A stretch of DNA of 27,026 nucleotides from an uncultured Acetatifactor sp. (lineage in GTDB: Bacteria; Bacillota; Clostridia; Lachnospirales; Lachnospiraceae): NCBI GenBank assembly GCA_910584235.1, contig CAJTZD010000017.1, positions 55,441 through 82,466 on the forward strand, given 5' to 3'. The translations under genes and the position numbers were made by a program. The notes under the pieces are model-generated. The model was not told the origin of the DNA, made no database searches, and saw only the letters and a program-made list of their open reading frames with translations. Position 1 is the first letter of the stretch. Each line of letters begins with the position of its first letter. Below are positions 25,711 through 27,026 of this stretch, one piece after another.

Positions 25711-25731
25711 ATGTAAAGTAATTTTTTACAT
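25711..25731. promoter_or_regulatory. Operator-like inverted repeat over the operon start site
   Basis: ATGTAAA and TTTACAT are spaced by seven bases. The site lies just downstream of the -10 element, across the expected transcription start. It shares the TGTAAA core with the other sites in this gap. Confidence 0.5.
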
Positions 25732-25735
25732 CATT

Positions 25736-25763
25736 ATTATAACACTATGTTTACATTTTTCAA
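25736..25763 (-). promoter_or_regulatory. Near-consensus sigma-A promoter of the receptor/permease operon
   Basis: On the minus strand TTGAAA (25758-25763) and a perfect TATAAT (25736-25741) are 16 bases apart. The predicted leader to the ATG at 25695 is about 35 bases. The spacer contains ATGTAAACAT (25747-25756 on the other strand as ATGTTTACAT), one of the repeated operator-like motifs. Confidence 0.75.
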
Positions 25764-25766
25764 GCT

Positions 25767-25782
25767 ATATGTATTTACATAT
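25767..25782. promoter_or_regulatory. Operator-like palindrome upstream of the -35 element
   Basis: ATATGTA-TT-TACATAT is a perfect palindrome with 7-base arms, four bases upstream of the -35 element. It has the same TT centre as the longer palindrome at 25898. Confidence 0.5.
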
Positions 25783-25897
25783 GTCATCTTTGTTAATTGT
25801 AGACAAATTCGTCCTACAGAATTTGGTGGATTTTACTTGTCAACATTTGAATATAGCGGACATGGCATTTGGCATCGAGATTTGTATTTTTGAATTT

Positions 25898-25921
25898 ATG
25901 TAAACATATTTATGTTTACAT
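25898..25921. promoter_or_regulatory. Perfect 24-bp palindrome, distal operator candidate
   Basis: The arms ATGTAAACATA and TATGTTTACAT flank TT, with no mismatch. The right arm and the T-run after it repeat 15 bases (TATGTTTACATTTTT) found exactly at the promoter (25746-25760). It lies about 150 bp upstream of the promoter, suiting DNA looping or a divided operator. Confidence 0.6.
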
Positions 25922-25936
25922 TTTTATCAAAATAAT

Positions 25937-25959
25937 AACGCCCACGTTTTGTGAGCGTT
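25937..25959 (-). terminator. Terminator of the APH-family gene
   Basis: On the minus strand AACGCTCAC pairs along its full length, with one U-G pair, to GTGGGCGTT around AAAAC. It is followed by ATTATTTTGAT, a broken T-run. It lies 20 bases past the stop of the phosphotransferase-like gene. Confidence 0.6.
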
Positions 25960-25978
25960 ACTGTTTGTTATATTGCAT

Positions 25979-27004
25979 TCATACTTTGGCTTTCAGAGTT
26001 TCCAGCAGCTGGCGGATCCTTTCTGTCATCTGCATTTTTACCTTAATCTCATATTCCCTCGGGAATCTGTAAGATTCCACATGAAGGATCACGGCCATGT
26101 ACAGGCGGTACAAGTCCATCCGGATCCGGTGGCCCTCGGTAATGACAAAGGGGGCATTACTGATCTCGCTGTAGCCTTTCAGGAAGTCCGGTTCCTTTTC
26201 CACGTCGTCGAACAGGGATATGGCGGAAGTGAAATCGGCCACAGGATCGCCAAAGAAGCTGCGTTCAAAGTCGATGATGCCGGTAATGCGGGAGCAGGAG
26301 CCCTCATCCACCAGCACGTTTCCCGCCCACATGTCAAAGTCCACCAGGCAGGGCGTGCGAACCGTGTTCAAACAGGCTTCCAGGCTCTTTAAGGTTTCCT
26401 CTATCTCCCCATAGGGAAGTTCGCAGCCCCTCTTTCTGCCGTCCTCCAAAATATCCCCCATCATGGCAAAAAACGCCCCCGCCCAGGTGTCGAACCGGAA
26501 TCTTTCGTCTTCTTTTATATAGCCGAACCACTGCCCCTTTACGCTGTGCACCGCGGCATTGCTCTTTCCCAGTTCATACATGAGCCGCCTGCGGTTTTCG
26601 GGGGAAATCCTCCCGGCACAATTTTTCCACAGAATTCCGTCCATGCGTTCCATGAAAAAATAGTCGCAGGGAATGTGCTCACGGGAGTAGTCCCAGGCCA
26701 GCAGCCCGGGGATCTTAACAGGCCTGTCCCGGAGCAGCCTGTATACTTCCACTTCCGCGCGCAGGATATCTTTCTCATAGGTCAATAGCTCCGCTTCCGG
26801 CCTGGGGCCAATTTTTAAGACGCTCCCCCTTTCCAGGATGCCGCTCCCCCGGATGACATAGGCCGAATTGAACATGCCCTCTGTCAGTTCCTCTACGGAG
26901 AGGATTTCTTCCCCGGGAAAATGCTTGTTTACCATGGCTGCAATGATTTCCCGTGATATGCCGGATTTTGTTTTACTTTGAAACAATACCTTCCGGGTAG
27001 CCAA
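25979..27004 (-). CDS. APH-family phosphotransferase-like protein, start uncertain
   Basis: Proteins of this kinase-like fold phosphorylate small molecules such as aminoglycosides, choline, sugars or fructosamines. The 341-residue reading has a nucleotide loop ELTEGMFNSAYVIRG near 39-53, a Lys64 in SVLKIGP, hinge-like DYFFMERMDG near 114-123, the catalytic loop VDFDMWAGN at 221-229 and the metal-binding IIDFE with Asp245. The loop normally reads H-x-D-x4-N; here the His is Asp222, while Asp224 and Asn229 are kept. The listed start is a TTG with no good ribosome site, and the frame is open to the window edge, so the true start may be outside or at the ATG of residue 24. It has its own terminator and is not part of the sugar operon. 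The substrate cannot be told. Confidence 0.8.
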   Translation of the reverse strand: MATRKVLFQSKTKSGISREIIAAMVNKHFPGEEILSVEELTEGMFNSAYVIRGSGILERGSVLKIGPRPEAELLTYEKDILRAEVEVYRLLRDRPVKIPGLLAWDYSREHIPCDYFFMERMDGILWKNCAGRISPENRRRLMYELGKSNAAVHSVKGQWFGYIKEDERFRFDTWAGAFFAMMGDILEDGRKRGCELPYGEIEETLKSLEACLNTVRTPCLVDFDMWAGNVLVDEGSCSRITGIIDFERSFFGDPVADFTSAISLFDDVEKEPDFLKGYSEISNAPFVITEGHRIRMDLYRLYMAVILHVESYRFPREYEIKVKMQMTERIRQLLETLKAKV

Positions 27005-27026
27005 AAAAGCGCAGACTACCCCTATC

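Overview
The window looks like a chromosomal segment of a moderately GC-rich clostridial Firmicute, most likely Lachnospiraceae. I infer this from strong AAGGAGG-type ribosome sites, the dnaX-ybaB-recR order, a 6-phosphofructokinase of the mixed ATP/PPi class, ABC sugar importers without their own ATPase, and lipoprotein sugar receptors. No phage, IS element or CRISPR array was found.

Left part (1-6553, all minus strand): pfk, dnaX, the YbaB/EbfC nucleoid protein, recR, an aldose 1-epimerase, and a membrane-anchored LysM protein with a tandem-repeat linker. dnaX, ybaB and recR are tightly coupled housekeeping genes.

Middle (6554-8863): a scarred, partly AT-rich junction. A strong plus-strand promoter leads into a 5' fragment of a tRNA-Ser gene and then an intact tRNA-Ser(CGA) with its terminator. 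Next come a 5'-truncated DUF1016 (YhcG-type) nuclease remnant, an intact pyridoxamine kinase gene, and a decayed fragment resembling glycoside hydrolase family 95.

Right part (8864-25978): a carbohydrate-use region. A cytoplasmic GH32 beta-fructosidase is divergent from a LacI-type regulator. Facing them is a run of minus-strand genes from 25695 down to 11528. In transcription order these encode a 931-residue membrane-anchored solute-binding protein with two N-terminal beta-sandwich regions, two permeases, an NHL-propeller/TPR membrane protein, a Yip1-family membrane protein, a DUF5696-like protein split by one extra base in a G8 tract, two more permeases, a conventional lipoprotein receptor, and a GH32-like lipoprotein. 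The run starts at a near-consensus promoter covered by palindromic TGTAAACA-type sites. It is best read as a two-importer surface system for a glycan, plausibly a fructan because GH32 proteins flank it. The roles of the NHL, Yip1 and DUF5696 proteins are not established, so this is the best candidate for an undescribed system here.

Right edge: an APH-family kinase-like gene whose start is uncertain and may lie outside the window.
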